Assembly (NCBI GenBank): GCA_019321725.1
Contig: CM033114.1
Span: forward strand, 17,092,278-17,156,277
Direction of reading: 5' to 3'
Length of the DNA stretch: 64,000 nt
DNA from: Paulownia fortunei
Taxonomy: Eukaryota; Streptophyta; Magnoliopsida; Lamiales; Paulowniaceae
Shown: in pieces, positions 22,450 to 35,550 of the stretch
How the letters are laid out: each line of letters begins with the position of its first letter
Numbering within the stretch: position 1 is the first letter of the stretch
Notes under the pieces: model-generated
What the model was told of the DNA's origin: nothing
The model's input: the letters and a program-made list of their open reading frames with translations, nothing else
The model's database searches: none
Position numbers and translations under genes: made by a program

Positions 22450-25250
22450 GCTACTTCTAGCAATGAGTATGACAACCCCTTGGTACAACGATATTGACAA
22501 TTACTTAGTCACTATGAGATTGCTGATAAATTGACCAAGATGCAAAAAGAGAAGATCAAGAGTAATGCTAAACACTGCATTTGGGATGATCCATACCTTT
22601 GAAAGGATTGCTCTAATCAAATGATAATAAGGTGTATATCTGAGAGTGATTTTGTTCTCATTCCAAAGGTTTGTCATTCCCTTGCATATGGTGGATGATA
22701 AGCTCATAATTTGATATATTTCTGACACTCTCAAAAGCACTAATTTGGATGTTTTATCTCATATTTGACAAAATTTTACCTTATCTTGTGATATATATTG
22801 TGTAGGTACAAAATTGGAAAAAATGGGGTTGAAATATGAAAATACAAAAAAAAAAGTTTTGAGCTGCAACTCCACTATGCATAACAAAGATATTTCTCCC
22901 AGCAGGATTTTTATGACAAGTGGCGATCATAGGTATATTTGGGTATCTATTGTGATATATACACGTTAGATATACTTACACACATGCAACCCATGTGATA
23001 TACTTAAGAGATACACTTTACACACATACAATCCATGTTGTACACTGAAGAGATATACCTTTAACGTGTGATGTGCTGAAAAATGCAACTTTACATACAT
23101 ACCACCCTATAATATATCTATACACTATATACACACAACTTATATTTCACACAACAATACATAACACAACACAAAAGGGAATGAGAGCATTAGTAGTGAT
23201 AGATCATAATTTACCATTCACATATACTTTACACCATAATCTTCACAAACTTTCATATCTATCATACTCTTATTCTCCAATACATGTTCCCATACACTCC
23301 ATCCACAAACCCATTACCTATTGACCAAGGAGACTTGAGAATCATATCCATTACAAAGAGGAGCTTTAAGTAGCTTTGAAAATCATTAAAGATACTTTCA
23401 AGGCTTGTAAAAAAAATTTCCATTCTCTTCTTGCATTTTATTTTTTGTTTGTAGATTGTTGTGTAGAACATGATGTTGAAAAAATAAGTGTTTTATTTTT
23501 CAATCCAACATGAGCTAATTTTCTTATTGTTGAGGCTTGGAAAGCCATATTTATGAAGTTATGAATTGATGCTTGTTTTGTGATTGGAATGTTATTGTGA
23601 TGAGCATATGCTATGTTTTAATGCTTCCTGAGATTTCACCAACTTCAAGTTTATTTTAATTATTGCAATTGAGATCGAGAGGTAAGGTTGGAGCAATTGT
23701 GCCACGAACCAACCCCTATAGAAATATAAGCAGGGGTACTAAAAGTTAGTGGAATTCATAAAGCTCAATGCATTTTTAGTAGGATGGCCCATAGTTAAAG
23801 ATAGCGTGGTAGCCTACCAGGAGTAGATTTGGTCCGTCTCGAGAGAGAGCACCAATTATAATAGGAAGACCCACCATAATACAACCTACATCATTCCTAA
23901 GCACAATTAAGCTAGGTTCATAACAACTTAGGATGGCTAACCAGTATCTTGACTCTCCTTAGTATCGAATTCAATCCCCTAATTTCCTTGAGTTTTAGTT
24001 AATTTTGTTCACTTAGAGTTATTGCATTTTAATTTAATCACCATAATGTAGTTAGGTCAAGTATAGCATAGGTAATCTATATTTGGTATTTACACACGCA
24101 CTCTCTAAGGATACAATACTCTACTCACTCTTCATTATTTGTTAACACCGTGTACTTACAGTTTTGTTACAAACTATTTTCGGGTCACTAGTGGACATTT
24201 TGGACCAAAATAGACTGCCTTCAAGGTGCTTGAAAGTGGTTTCTGTTAGCTCTCATTATTCAAAGATGCTTATCTCCATTGCAAGTCTTGTGATCGGTGT
24301 CAATGGATAGGTAACTTGGAACCTAGGAATAAAATGCCACAAACTCCCATACTTACTATTGAAATCTTTGTTGTTTGGGGCATTGATTTCATGGGACCCT
24401 TTCCCCCTTCTTTTGGTAACCTTTATATTGTACTCATTGTTGATTATATCTCAAAGAGAGTAGACACCAAAGCCACTCGGATTAATGATTTAAAAGTTGT
24501 ATTTTTTGTAAAGTTCTATATTTTTGCAAGGTTTGGAACACCATAGGCCATGAATAGCAATAGAGGTACCCACTTTTGAAATAGGTTAGTAAAGCCCTTT
24601 TTAATAAGTATAACATTACACATACTCTATATCAAACCATCCACAAACAAGTGCGCAAGCATCTATACCCAATCAGGAGGTCAAGTCTATCCTTGAAAAC
24701 TGTTCAAAGTGTTTAGAAAAGATTGGAGCATTTGTCTTGATGATACCATGTGGGCATATAGGACCATTTACAAATATCCCATTGGCATGTCCCCTATCAA
24801 ATAGTCTATGGAAAGCCTTGCCACCTCTCGGTGGAGCTAGAACATAAAGTATGGTGTGCGATGAAACAATATAATATAAAGATGTATGCAATGGGGAATG
24901 AACAAAGTTACAACTCTAAGAGCTTGAGGATATTTGTAATGATGCCTATGAGAGTTTCTAGATCTACAAGTAGATGACTAAGACATTTCAATATAAGATG
25001 ATTTCTAGGAAACACTGTGTTATTGGTAAAAAAGTTTCACACCTTACGTTAATTTTGGGTAAATTATGTTCTCGTTAGGTTAGCCATTTTGTTATTTCTA
25101 ATGTCTTTCCTCTTGTTTCCTTGAGATATAGAAAAACTGGAAAGACGTTCAAGGTAAATGGTTGACGGTTAAAGCCATATTATGAGGGCTTTCAATTAGA
25201 TAATGTAGAGAAGTCTCATATTTATGAGCTAACTTATATGGAAGAGTGAT
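22450..25250 (+). pseudogene. Integrase remnant of element C, interrupted by a solo LTR
   Basis: Upstream of the insert, 22500-22690 encodes CIWDDPYL and FVLIPKVCHSLAYGG. Downstream, from 24191, the text resumes with FGPK-like sequence, the zinc-binding segment CDRCQ, then EIFVVWGIDFMGPFPPSFG and VDYISKRVDTKATR (24316-24546), which hold the first catalytic Asp. Later parts, SNRGTHF-like and YPIGMSP, are spread over frames up to about 25250. It once catalysed cDNA insertion and is now non-functional. Confidence 0.88.
22696..24190 (+). mobile_element. Solo LTR (1495 bp) in the integrase of C
   Basis: Starts TGATAAGCTCATAATTTG and ends TTCGGGTCACTA, flanked by GTGGA at 22691-22695 and GTGGA at 24191-24195. 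The paralogous integrase of element E at about 61888-61925 reads straight through the same place (CATATGATGGACATTTT), which is the empty site. The end phrase CACCGTGTACTTACAG resembles the LTR ends of element I, so the two may be related gypsy families. The strand is inferred from that end phrase. Confidence 0.92.
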
Positions 25251-26837
25251 GAAGGAGATATGTCGGGCTGGGGATATTAAACCAAGAGCTTAATAGTAGG
25301 CAACCCAACGAATGAAAAAAAAATGAGAGCTCAAAATCACAAATTTGATCTCTCCAACTCTCATCCTCTTTTCTTCTCATCCATTTTATCTTCTTTAGAT
25401 CTTTTATTTTTCTTTGTTTCATGTATTTCAATCTAATCCTATATCATTTAATTCTTTATTTTAGTAGCATAGGTTTACATTGAGGACAATGTAAGGATTA
25501 GGTGTGGGGGAAGGATTTAGGATATAGATTTTTTGAATTTCTTGACTTAGATTTTTCTTTGTTTTACTTTCTTTGTGCCTAATTTTTTAATTTGAGTACT
25601 AGGAGTTCTTCCAAATTCTATGATAAGAATTGAGTATGAATTATATGGTTGTGTTTGATGATAGGTGTTACTTTAAACCTTTTTATTATTCTTTGGTTGA
25701 TATATTTTTTGTGATGATTATACTCAACTCTTTTTGCATAAATAGCTATGTTATTTGATATGAAGACATGCATGTCAAATAGGTAGTCTTATACCCTTGC
25801 TTTAATTATCATTTGGGTTTCAACATGTAGGGATTGAGTGTTAGAACTCTTTTGAAGGTTTGTTTAGGTGAACAACTAATTAAACACTATTTGAAAAATG
25901 ATTGAGGCACTAGACTTTTTAGTACCAAGGTCAAATCAGCTTATTTTCCATGTGAATACATAGCCTAAATACACTATTATCTTACCCTTGTTTTAAAAAT
26001 AAATTGGAGCTTAAGAGATATATATCATTTACAAGGTGAGTTTGCCAAACAAATATTGTTTGGAATAGAAGATAAGTGTGGGGAAGTTCAAAGAAAGAAT
26101 GAAATATGGAAAAATGTTGAACAAATACATGACAGAAAGAAAAAGAAAAAAAAAGAAGGAAAAAAAAAGATGTTACAAAATTGGTTAGAATGATGAAGAA
26201 GTGCCCAACACAATGACATAAGGCCTCGATGCTAAAACTTGTGGATTATAATAAACATTCATTGATAAACTTTCTATGTCTCTAATTCATAAAGTTTTAA
26301 GAACTTTTGTTGCATCCTATCAGCATTTGTTGAAAATCTTTTGATTTTATGTGGTACCTTCAGCATAGTAGAAATTTGTACTAAAAGAGGAGCCTATGAT
26401 GTTTAACTCTTTCATTAGATACTGGTGATGGTTTTCTAAGGTTCTATGGTAATTCGCTCATTTGAAACATGCATGGTTTCATCACTGTTGACGTTGGCTA
26501 TTTAACACACACATACTTGAGCATGATTGTTATGGAAATGTATTTAATTTTGGATGACTAAAGTTTCGATTCAATTCTTGTTGGATTTCATTGCCATATT
26601 ACTTTGTTGCTCCATGGGATAAATAATTGGAAGCTAGATGTCACAGGTGTTTATGGGTATCACCACTAAAAACACTTACGAGACTATAACTTGTCCTCTG
26701 TAGGCCACTAAGAGTTTTAAAGACTTTTCGTACATGCTAAATTGCTATCGTGACTTCCTACAAAAATGGATTAGTTTAGTTTTTTTTCTTATTTTAAGTT
26801 TGCTCGAGGGCGAACAAAGGTTAAGTGTGAGGGAATT
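25251..26837 (+). other. 3' non-coding tail and polypurine tracts of element C
   Basis: No env-like frame is found. Two purine-rich tracts are present: GGTGTGGGGGAAGGA near 25500, and AAGTGTGAGGGAA at 26823-26835 directly before the 3' LTR, the latter being the expected plus-strand primer. The segment 25480-26830 is matched, inverted, by 36700-37870 in element F. Confidence 0.75.
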
Positions 26838-28729
26838 CGATAAATGCATCTTTCTACAAGTTTTGTACCAATTCTTTTATACTTTCCTTATCTTGTTCTA
26901 GTTAATTTCATATTTTTATTAATGTTTTATATGTGATAGGAGTTTGGGAGTCAAGTGATCAAAAATATGCAAAAACGGAATTAAAACAAGCATTGTGGGG
27001 CTAAATTTTATTATTGTGGTACTACTGCGGCAGTATTTGTATTCTAGGCATAACATTTTACACTAAAGTCCTATTTACCTTATTCTTAACTCATTGAAAA
27101 TCTAAGAGATAGAATTATAACTTTTATGTTGGCAACTTATCCCAATTCAACTTATTTCAAATAGATAAATCGGGTTTAGTAGTGCATTAAAAATTTTAAA
27201 TGTGGCAGTTTTTTTATTTTTAACATGACTTTCTCCAAAAATGTGATATTGAGTTGATTCAAATGAATAGAGAAAGCTAATAGATAGGGCTACAATTTTT
27301 ATGAAGAAAGAAAACATAGATTTTCCTATAAAGAGGTCAAAAATCTATTGAAATAGGCTAAGTAATGCAGATGATAGAGAATCAGGTTAAAATTTTGGAG
27401 CTACAATGCCATAAACTCAAGTTGCAGTGCTAGAAACTCAAGCTGTAGCACTTAGACTCGAGCTGTATGCCAGAAATCGCACTATAGCACTAGAAACTCA
27501 AGTTGCAATGGCATAACTCATGCTGCAATGTTAGAAGCTTGAGTTATAGTGACAATTTTGCAAGGGAATGTCGAAGTTTTGGCGCTGCAAGCAGTTCCAG
27601 TTCATGCAGCATGAAAAATAAATACATTTTGAATCACGATTTTGGCTTAATTTTTTGAGATTTAGACCAAGATATAAGAGGCACAAAACCCTAAGACTTC
27701 ACACATTCACACACTTTCGTTCCTAGATACACATTTTCGGTCTTGGGCATTTGAAGAAGAGAAGAAAACCCATCCACCGAGGGGATCTCCTCACCATAAT
27801 CAGATTTCTGCTTTTCAATTCCCATGAACCCCTAATATCTTTGGTTTAATTTCATTATTCTTCTCAATTATGTTAGGCTAGATTTTTCTTTTGGTTAAGA
27901 GTGATTTCAAATCCCTAAACATGGATTCATGTAATTAAATGTTTGATGTTATTGCCCAACTTTTTAATTGAGGTTGTTGATGTTTTTCCATTCTCAATTT
28001 CTTAATAGATATTTTCTTGCTTTATTTCAGTGTACAACCAATTAGGGCTTGAGAATGGCTTATAACTAGATGAGAAGTTTTAGATCTATAATTGTCTTAT
28101 TTTTAATCATGGGTAGTAAATTGTGATTAATGATTATGGGATATTTTTGTTAATTGCAATGAAAATCATAATCTAAGTTGAATGACCCTAGCTTATATTG
28201 TTATTGTTTAGATCAACCTATCTTTCTTGTTTTAATGTATCTATTGAATTGAATCTAAAGAGCTTGTTCCAGATTATTTGAAGGTAGAGAATTAGGTAGA
28301 GAGTTTATTCCACCTAACAAACAACTAAAAAAGAATTGGGATAGCGGATCTTGTTGTTGTCTACGATTGGCAATTTCAATGGAAATTTGGGAATAACATT
28401 GACATAATATTACAATCTATTGTCTAGTGGTGGAGAATGAAACATCAACCAAACTTTAATCACTCTTGTGTTTGTTGATTCAATTTTCATTGATTTTCAC
28501 TTTAGTTAGTTTTATTTCCTGCGACTTAGTCAATCAATTCAAACCCTCCCCCTTTTCATTAGTATATTTAAGTCTAGTGTTACATAAATGAATCTTAGGT
28601 TAGAATTAGTGAATCGATAGTAAATTGATTGGCCTTGATCCTCATGGAATCAATCCTTACTTGCACTATGCTAGGTAATAGTAATTAAGTAGTAATGTTT
28701 AAGTTTGGTAGGATCACAACAACTGATCA
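26838..28729 (+). repeat. 3' LTR of element C (1892 bp)
   Basis: Starts CGATAAATGCATC (TG changed to CG) and ends AACTGATCA. It aligns by eye along its length with 16768-18376 except for the 224 bp gap there. It contains the eight-unit 20-21 bp minisatellite at 27399-27560. Confidence 0.9.
27399..27560 (+). repeat. 20-21 bp minisatellite inside the 3' LTR of C
   Basis: About eight units resembling GTTGCAGTGCTAGAAACTC or GCTGTAGCACTTAGACTC in tandem, at the same LTR position as the arrays in the 5' LTR and in element E. Confidence 0.8.
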
Positions 28730-28734
28730 GTCGC

Positions 28735-29205
28735 CAAAGATTCAAACTTGAAGTTGCAAAAGATCCCTTAAACTTACTTTGCATGATTTGTCACATTAAA
28801 ATTTAAGAGCAAATTTGGTACTTAAATATTATCATGAATGTCATATTGGTACCTAAATCAACATGTAGTTTAAGAAATAGCAAATTCCGAGGTAAATATC
28901 AGATTGTTGCATATTAAATAAAGTTCTTTTAGTTTGTTTTCTTACAATAACATATATACATCTTTAGACTCTATCTAATTTGATTCTTGTTTCAATGTTT
29001 CATAGTCTAATTTATTTTGTTATATTAAATAACTTTAGTACCAAGATTTTATAATAATATTGTTTTGGTGCCTGAAATTTTATAATTTTTTAAGGGTGTG
29101 ATTTTTGTAATAGTCAAATTGATACATATTAATAAAATTCTTTTAAGGTTTCTTCTAATTTTCTTAAAATAACATATATACACTTTTTAACTCTGCTTAA
29201 TAGTA
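28735..29205 (+). repeat. Right flank of element C, duplicated at 63340-63645
   Basis: From about 28890 the text GTAAATATCAGATTGTTGCA, ACATCTTTAGACTCTATC, TTGATTCTTGTTTCAA, TTAAGGGTGTGATTT and GTCAAATTGATACATATTA recurs in the same order after element E. No gene is seen. Confidence 0.85.
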
Positions 29206-30135
29206 ACAACAAAAACAACAATGATGATGATGATCATATGAATATATAACTAGAAAAAGTGAAATATTGCTTAAATATCATTTGAGCAAGTTTCACATGA
29301 TTTTTAAATATTTTTCATATGCAATATATGTGAAAATGTTTAAAAATAATTAAAAAAATTGTGAGCAGGCCGTGAGCTTATATGAACACGTTTAAGTGAG
29401 CTCGAACTCCAGAAAATCGCTACTAAGGTAGAAGAAAATCACGCTATATAAGTTGCCGAGGTACCTTTCCCTTACCAATGTAGGATGGGGGGTTTTACAA
29501 CACGCTCATCTCGACAAGAAGCTCGAGCTCGAAATAGTTGTGGTGGTCCCATTACAGCAATTAAAAGATACTAAGGAAGTTAATTTTCACAAACTTTAAA
29601 AACTTAACTTTAGAACTTTTCAGTCCTTCAACACTTAAGGACAAAATTTTGGGAGCAAAATCACATTTTTAGAATGATTTAAACTGTAGGAAAGTAAATG
29701 AATCGAGTAAAAAAAATGTAAATAAGCTATATTTGAGTTTTTATCAAGTTTGAAATTATGTTTAAACTTATTTTGGTTATTAAGAGAGTCAAGTTTAAAC
29801 ACGCTTTAATTGAGTTGAACACAAGTCGAGTTTGAATAATTTGATATTTTTATATAAATTTTATTATTTTTTAGCTAATAGAGCTGGACTATTAATCTTA
29901 TCAAACGAGAAAATATATTTAAGCTTGATTTGTTATACTTAACCAATCTTCTGTTGACAATTAATTTAGAATATCAAGTAGTTTGATTTATTTTTCAATT
30001 TTATGTAGATATTATGATATTTTATATTACAAAAGAAAAAAAAATACTATTAAAAAATCTCTATATATTGTTTAATGTACTAAATTTAAATGGAAAGTTG
30101 TATACAGTTGTACAATAAGAGCGCTATATAGGTGT

Positions 30136-30137
<2 letters not shown>
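29206..30137. other. AT-rich spacer with a possible LTR-end fragment
   Basis: Mostly unassigned. Around 29460-29520, ACCAATGTAGGATGGGGGG then TTTTACAACACGCTCAT resembles the end of common plant TRIM-type LTRs, but no paired repeat or target duplication was found. Confidence 0.3.
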
Positions 30138-30191
<54 letters not shown>

Positions 30192-30208
30192 AATATATAT
30201 ATATATAT
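30138..30208. repeat. Compound AT/AC dinucleotide microsatellite
   Basis: A run of alternating T and A passes into an AC run and back to a TA run, ending near 30208. Confidence 0.95.
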
Positions 30209-30299
30209 TGGTAAAAAAGAGATGAAAAGGAAAAAAAATAAATTAAATTTAAGATCTAGCAATTATCTTTATCCCTCAAGTATTGCATATTGATAGGTT

Positions 30300-31470
30300 G
30301 AATTTCCCTTGTGACTTTCACTTCTTGAATGGTATGCCCTTTCCTTGCAAGTTCATCAATATAATGGTTGCCCTTTTATTGTGTGTGTCTTAGTTTGCTC
30401 GTCCATAGCTTCCAAAGTAGTCTTCTACAGTCGCCAATGATGTCCAAGTAGATGTTCTTTAACATCTCCTCTTTTTGTCAATTTCCATCGAGTTTATTTC
30501 CATATCCAGTCTCTCAACTCTCCTTTCCTAAGTGATCATAAGCCCTTTTTTCTAAAGAGTCAGTAGCTCTGCTTCAATTATTGTACGATTTTCACATCTC
30601 CTAAATGATTTTCACAACTCTCCTTATAGATTTCCCTTATCACATAGAGCACCTTATTTGGACTGAGGCACTTCAACAACGGCCCTCCAAATGATCTCTT
30701 GTACCTTTCATCCTATATTAATTGAAATTCAAGTTCCCTTGCCAATGTGTGTCTCGCTTCTACAAGATCCACTGGTAGGGCTCCCAACCTCAAATATTCC
30801 TTCAGTGCATCCATCCAATTCGTTGGAGTCACTATCTAAAGAACTAGGTCCTCATAGGGGTATAAATCCACTAGATCTTCTTCAGATCAGATCCCAAATT
30901 GTTTGGCCAATAGCACAATCACTTTTCTCGAATTAATACTTCATATGACACTTGCAAACCTTGCTAAAGCATTTGCTTGCTCGCTCTTAGAGCATGGGAT
31001 CTGTTGTAGTTGAAAATATTCAAAAATATCCCATTAACTGCTTCATTTTTCCCAAGTATTCCATCATGGACTTATCATTTGCCTCGTAAGACCCTTCAAC
31101 CTACATGGAAACTAATTGTGAATCAGTATAAGCAATTAATCGCTTTACATCACATTTCAATGACATTTTCAATCCTACTATCGAAGCTTCATATTCAACC
31201 TCGTTATTAGTGACTTCAAATTCCAGATTAAGGGTGATTTTTACCTCAAATGAGTCCCCTACAACAAAATTCCTACTTTCCCTTCTTTCAAATTGGTTGA
31301 CCCATCTACATGAAGTTACCATGCCTCTCCTTCGTGAGTTCTTGGTTCTATTACCATAGTTTCATTAAGAAAGTTAGCCAGGACCTAAGCCGTTGTTGAA
31401 GTTTTGTTATGATACTTGATATCAAATTCAAGTTCGACTGACCATTTCACTAATAGGCCTGACACATAAG
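30300..31470 (-). pseudogene. RNase H and integrase N-terminal remnant of element G
   Basis: At 31322-31101 the minus frame reads NNEVEYEASIVGLKMSLKCD and AYTDSQLV, an RNase H core in which Glu and Asp catalytic positions are recognisable. At 30860-30600 another frame reads TNWMDALKEYLRLGALPVD, then ERYKRSFGGPLLKCLSPNK and VLYVIREI, the linker and N-terminal region of a plant gypsy integrase. The zinc-binding part breaks down below 30600. Frames are interrupted. Confidence 0.8.
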
Positions 31471-33594
31471 TGTTAGAGTAGTGTTCGGTGCGCTAATTAG
31501 ATTAGGCATCCTTTATACTCTTGTATTTGTAAAAATAATTTTTTTCAAATTATATTAATAAAATAGGCAAATTTCATTATCTTTAATTGCATTTTGTAAT
31601 TAGATAAAGTCCCTACGCCAAACTTAGCTACGGGGCATGATCACGCATTTGATGGTGATCATGGAATATGCCTTTATGATTTTGGTCTTAAATTAGTTTT
31701 GAGTCAAGGGCTTGTTGAGATGGGACGTCGAATAGCCCAATAGACTCGCACGTATGATGCATGCTCGAATAAGGAGGATGTCTCACTCCATGGACATTGG
31801 CGCAATAACGTTAGTGCATGTATGCGAGTGCTTGTTAGAGAATGAGTACACTAAAGAGGCCATCTGGAATTTCTTAATTGGAAAATTGTTTGTCAAAATA
31901 AGAAATGTCATGTTACGATGGTATACGATTGGTCCTTTGACTTGAGGCACCATGGTAGCCTTGTGCATCTCGTGTTTTATTTTGATATATTTTCTAATTG
32001 CCTAACAATCACAAAGGGGATATAGTTGATGTTGCATCGACATGTATGGAGATTAATGAGTGGCCAACAAAAGATCCGTCAATTATCTGGCAGAGCAAGT
32101 GAATCTCCTATGTTTTCATAATTCATGACTCATAAGTCCTTAGCAAAGGCACGATGAATGTTAGACGGGGGTTTTCTAACGATTCATCATAAGTCATTGA
32201 AACTTAAAATAGAATCATTGTTATTGAGAAATTATGGTTTAGACTATTAATCAATGCCCTAAACTCAATCGGGAGATTAGTTGATGGAAGGACCTTACGT
32301 ATATGATACTCGTAATTGAAATAGGTTTACTCGCTATTCCCCCTAAGTTTAGGTAGTTGTGATACACTTGCTAGATGTTTGTCATGACTGGTAAGGTTCT
32401 TGAAATTAAGTAGTTAATTTCAAGCGAATTAATTATTCGGAATAATTGTTATTCATAAGTTGCAAAATATTGTAAGCCCATTACTAGATTAGTTGTGAAC
32501 CTAAAGGGTCACACATAATTTGAGGTGGAACATTTCTAAATTAGGAATTGATCTAAGGTGTTGGATCTAATTAATTAATGGAGATTAATTAATTAGTGCT
32601 TAAATTAATTCAAGGAGTTGAATTAATTATTTAATTAAATAATTAAATTATTTAATTAGACATAATAAGATTAGGGAGCCCAATTGGAGTGAAATAATTA
32701 TTTAATTGTATTAAATTAATTGTGTAATCCATAAATTAATTGTTAAATTAATTTACTCAATTAAATAATTAGATTATTTAATTGAACCTAATTTGATTAG
32801 GTGGATTAGATGGTAATTAATTGAATTAATTGTGGAATTTATTTTTGAGTCCAAGCTTAATTTACAAAGGTCCATTATGAGAGGATCATGAAGGTGGTTG
32901 AAAAATGATGGAAAGACAAGAGTTTGAATTTTTTGGAAAACCCTAAATATCTTTGAAATATATGAAAGGGATAAAGTTGGAAGAAGTTTGGATCAACCAA
33001 AATATCTTTCAACCAGTCAAAATGAGACACAAAATACCAAGAGTAGGACTCTTGAAATTTTGACCCCTCTATATATACCTCATGGCCAAAAAATCGTAGG
33101 AAGTAGAAACATTCTTTAGTTTTTGGCCATTCAAAATGGAAAAGAAAATTTGTTTTCTTTAACCATCCTTTTTTCTCCATAAATTCCATTATTTATTTTT
33201 AAGTATTGATTCTTTTATCACTAATTGATAATAGAAATTAATATTTTTCTATATACACTCCATAAATTAGATTAGAAAAGCAATTAGAATTGCTGGTGGA
33301 ATACTGATTTTGTGTTCCTACTTAAAGTGTACACTACTTTAGAGGGGACACATTTAGATCCTTGTGAACCAAATTCAAAAAAGAGCTAACAATTGATTGT
33401 TTCATGCCCTACAACAACTGGAGTGTAAAGAAAGGTATAAATCGATATTTTTATTATTTTATTACAGGCATTGGAAATTGCGAGATCGTTAAAATCGCAT
33501 CAGCTCCGAGGTATTACTATACTTATTATAGTTTAATATTTTTAAAAAAATTAATTTCCTACTGTGTATACCCCGGGATCATGCAAACCAAACA
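31471..33594 (+). mobile_element. Solo LTR of a Ty1/copia family (2124 bp)
   Basis: Starts TGTTAGAGTAGTG and ends ATGCAAACCAAACA, with ATAAG on both sides (31466-31470 and 33595-33599). The sequence is the reverse complement of the LTR type of element H (44589-46727), sharing TATACTCTTG, GGGGCATG, GATCATGGAATATGCCT and, at the other end, CCCCGGGATCATGC. Orientation is opposite to H. Short open frames inside are not genes. It contains a palindrome-rich TTAATTAA tract at about 32570-32840. Confidence 0.93.
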
Positions 33595-33599
33595 ATAAG

Positions 33600-34560
33600 G
33601 TCCCCCAGAATTTGTTTTAAAGGCAGATTCATCACCACTATATTCTTGTGTGATTGGAAGTAAGGCCTTAGCCTCCTCGCTGACACTACCAGAGCCAAGG
33701 CTAACTTCTCAGTTCTCATTTTTTTTCTGCCCCTTGTAACATTTTGCTCACATAATATATCAATTTGTGTATTCCCTTCTTATCCCATACGATGTGTATT
33801 CGTCTGTCTATTGAAAGTTGTTCAAATTTTTAAAACTATAAAAAATAGGAGGTTCCTACTTGTTGTCTTTCATATGAACCTATTCAAGGATGCCACCCTC
33901 CCAGTGAGATGTTGAACTTCTTTCACTGACTAGGAGAGTTCTTCTCGAGGATAGCCTTGATCTTTTCTAGGTTCGCTTTAATACCTCTTTTGTTAATCAT
34001 GAAACCCAATAATTTGCCCCCTCGAACTTCGAATGTACCCTTTGTTGGATTCAGTTTCATGCATACGTCCTTATGATCGAAAATGTATGCTCTAGGTATG
34101 TGAAGTGATCCTCATCCCTTGCATTTTTCACTAGCATATCGTCCACATACACTTCCATGGCCTTACAGATATGGTCTTTGAACATGAGGTACACCAATCT
34201 TTGATAAGTTGATCATGCACTCTTCAACCCAAAAAACATTATTCTATAACAATAGACCCCATTTTTAGTTATAAAAGAGGTCTTAGCTCGGTCATCCTCT
34301 ACCGTGAATATTTGATGATAGCCTTGGTAGGCGTCTATCATACTCAAGAATGCACATCCTACTGTGGAGTCCACCAGATGATCAATCTGAGGCAAAGGAT
34401 AAAGGTCCTTATGGCATGTTTTATTCATATATGTGAAATCGGTACACATCTTTCAGTTTCTAGTAGTTTATGGTACTAATACCACATTTGAAAGCCACTT
34501 CATGAATTGGATTTCCATCACATACCCTGCATCTAGGAGCTTATTGACCTCTTCAATGAT
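33600..34560 (-). pseudogene. Reverse transcriptase remnant of element G
   Basis: At 34449-34213: MCTDFTYMNKTC, DLYPLPQIDHLVDST, MIDAYQGYHQIFTVEDDRAK and NGVYCYRIMFFGLKSA. The catalytic segment VYVDDMLVK follows near 34150-34130 in another frame. Upstream, FMKWLSNVVLVP marks the RT N-terminus around 34500. The match to element B is close in every motif. Stops and shifts make it inactive. Confidence 0.85.
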
Positions 34561-34979
34561 TCTATTCCTTTATATTCCAAAACTTTGCTTTTTTTCCTTT
34601 ATCGTCATAGTAGAGGGATCCACATTCAAACATAGCACTATGATTTCTAGATCAATGCCTTTGAAATTTGAAGGCTTCCAAGCAAAAATATCAACATTTC
34701 TTTTTTCAAATATTCAATAGTCAAGAGTTCAAGCTTCGAATCTATTTGTGACCTAATGCATGTGAACTTGGCTCCAACTACACTACCTTATATTGCTCAA
34801 ATAGCTCAATTTTATACTCATTCGATCTCAGCCTCTTGCTAGAGTCTCCTCAATCTCAAATATAGCACACTGCTTCACCATTTATCTTTTAGTACACTTT
34901 GGTTCTATTTTTTAGAAAAAGGTTATAACATTCTCTGGCATTTTTTATCACATCCTACTTCACCAATACCGGCCTTCAT

Positions 34980-35550
34980 GTAGAGTTTCATTTCAAATGG
35001 TAAATGGACACCACTACTTGGATTGATTCAACCCTGGTCTCCCTACGATTTCATTATAGGCAAATGGAGCATCTACAACCAGATATTTCTTCATCACAGT
35101 CTTCTACACGGCTCTTCTTCTACTGAAGTCCATAGGTCGATGGTACCTAACAAAACCACCTCAATTCCTCTAAAGCTAGTTGGAGGAGTGTTTACTAGGA
35201 AGATAGTAGTGATGTCCAATTCCATCTACCTCAGAATGTGTAAGAAGATTACGTCCACTAAACTCCTATTATCCACGTGAATCTTTATACTGCAAAGTTA
35301 GCAATATCTATAGTAATAACCATTGGATTATTTTAGCACATGTCTACCCTTATCAAATCATGGTCATCAAAGACAATGGATGTTGAAATCTGAATGCAAC
35401 ACCTCAAGATTTTTCTCTGAACACTGACTGACATGGACCTTTCATGCTTCTTTCATGCATTGTGAGAGTCCCCTCCACTGGATCCTCTGGCTATCATTTA
35501 AATGACCCCTCTTCTAGGCAAGTTGCCTCCTAGAGGATCTTATCTCCAAG
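34980..35550 (-). pseudogene. Aspartic protease remnant of element G
   Basis: Minus-strand pieces read VFDDHDLIRVD, NNPMVITIDIANFAV and VNTPPTSFRGIEVVLLGTID, the protease surroundings of plant Tat-type polyproteins. The expected catalytic VDNGSS segment is badly decayed to IIGVxWTxSS. Just above, GGNLPRRG-like sequence is the gag-protease linker also seen in element B near 12530. Confidence 0.6.

Larger units (their letters stand above)
16768..28729 (+). mobile_element. Element C: Athila-like Ty3/gypsy element with both LTRs
   Basis: Layout on the plus strand: LTR 16768-18376, primer-binding site 18382-18402, gag from 18497, protease about 20124-20560, RT-RNase H 20640-22430, integrase 22450-25250, a 1.6 kb non-coding tail, polypurine tract, LTR 26838-28729. 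Flanks are GTCAC (16763-16767) and GTCGC (28730-28734), a 5 bp target-site duplication with one change. The RT active site FMDDFSVYG and the tRNA-Asp-type PBS point to the Athila-type lineage. No env-like frame is visible. All frames are broken. A 1495 bp solo LTR splits integrase. Without that insert the element is about 10.5 kb. Confidence 0.93.

Noticed and set aside
25480..26830. Env-like gene after integrase in element C
   Set aside because: No long frame, signal peptide or membrane segment is found; the region is conserved only as non-coding tail in F.
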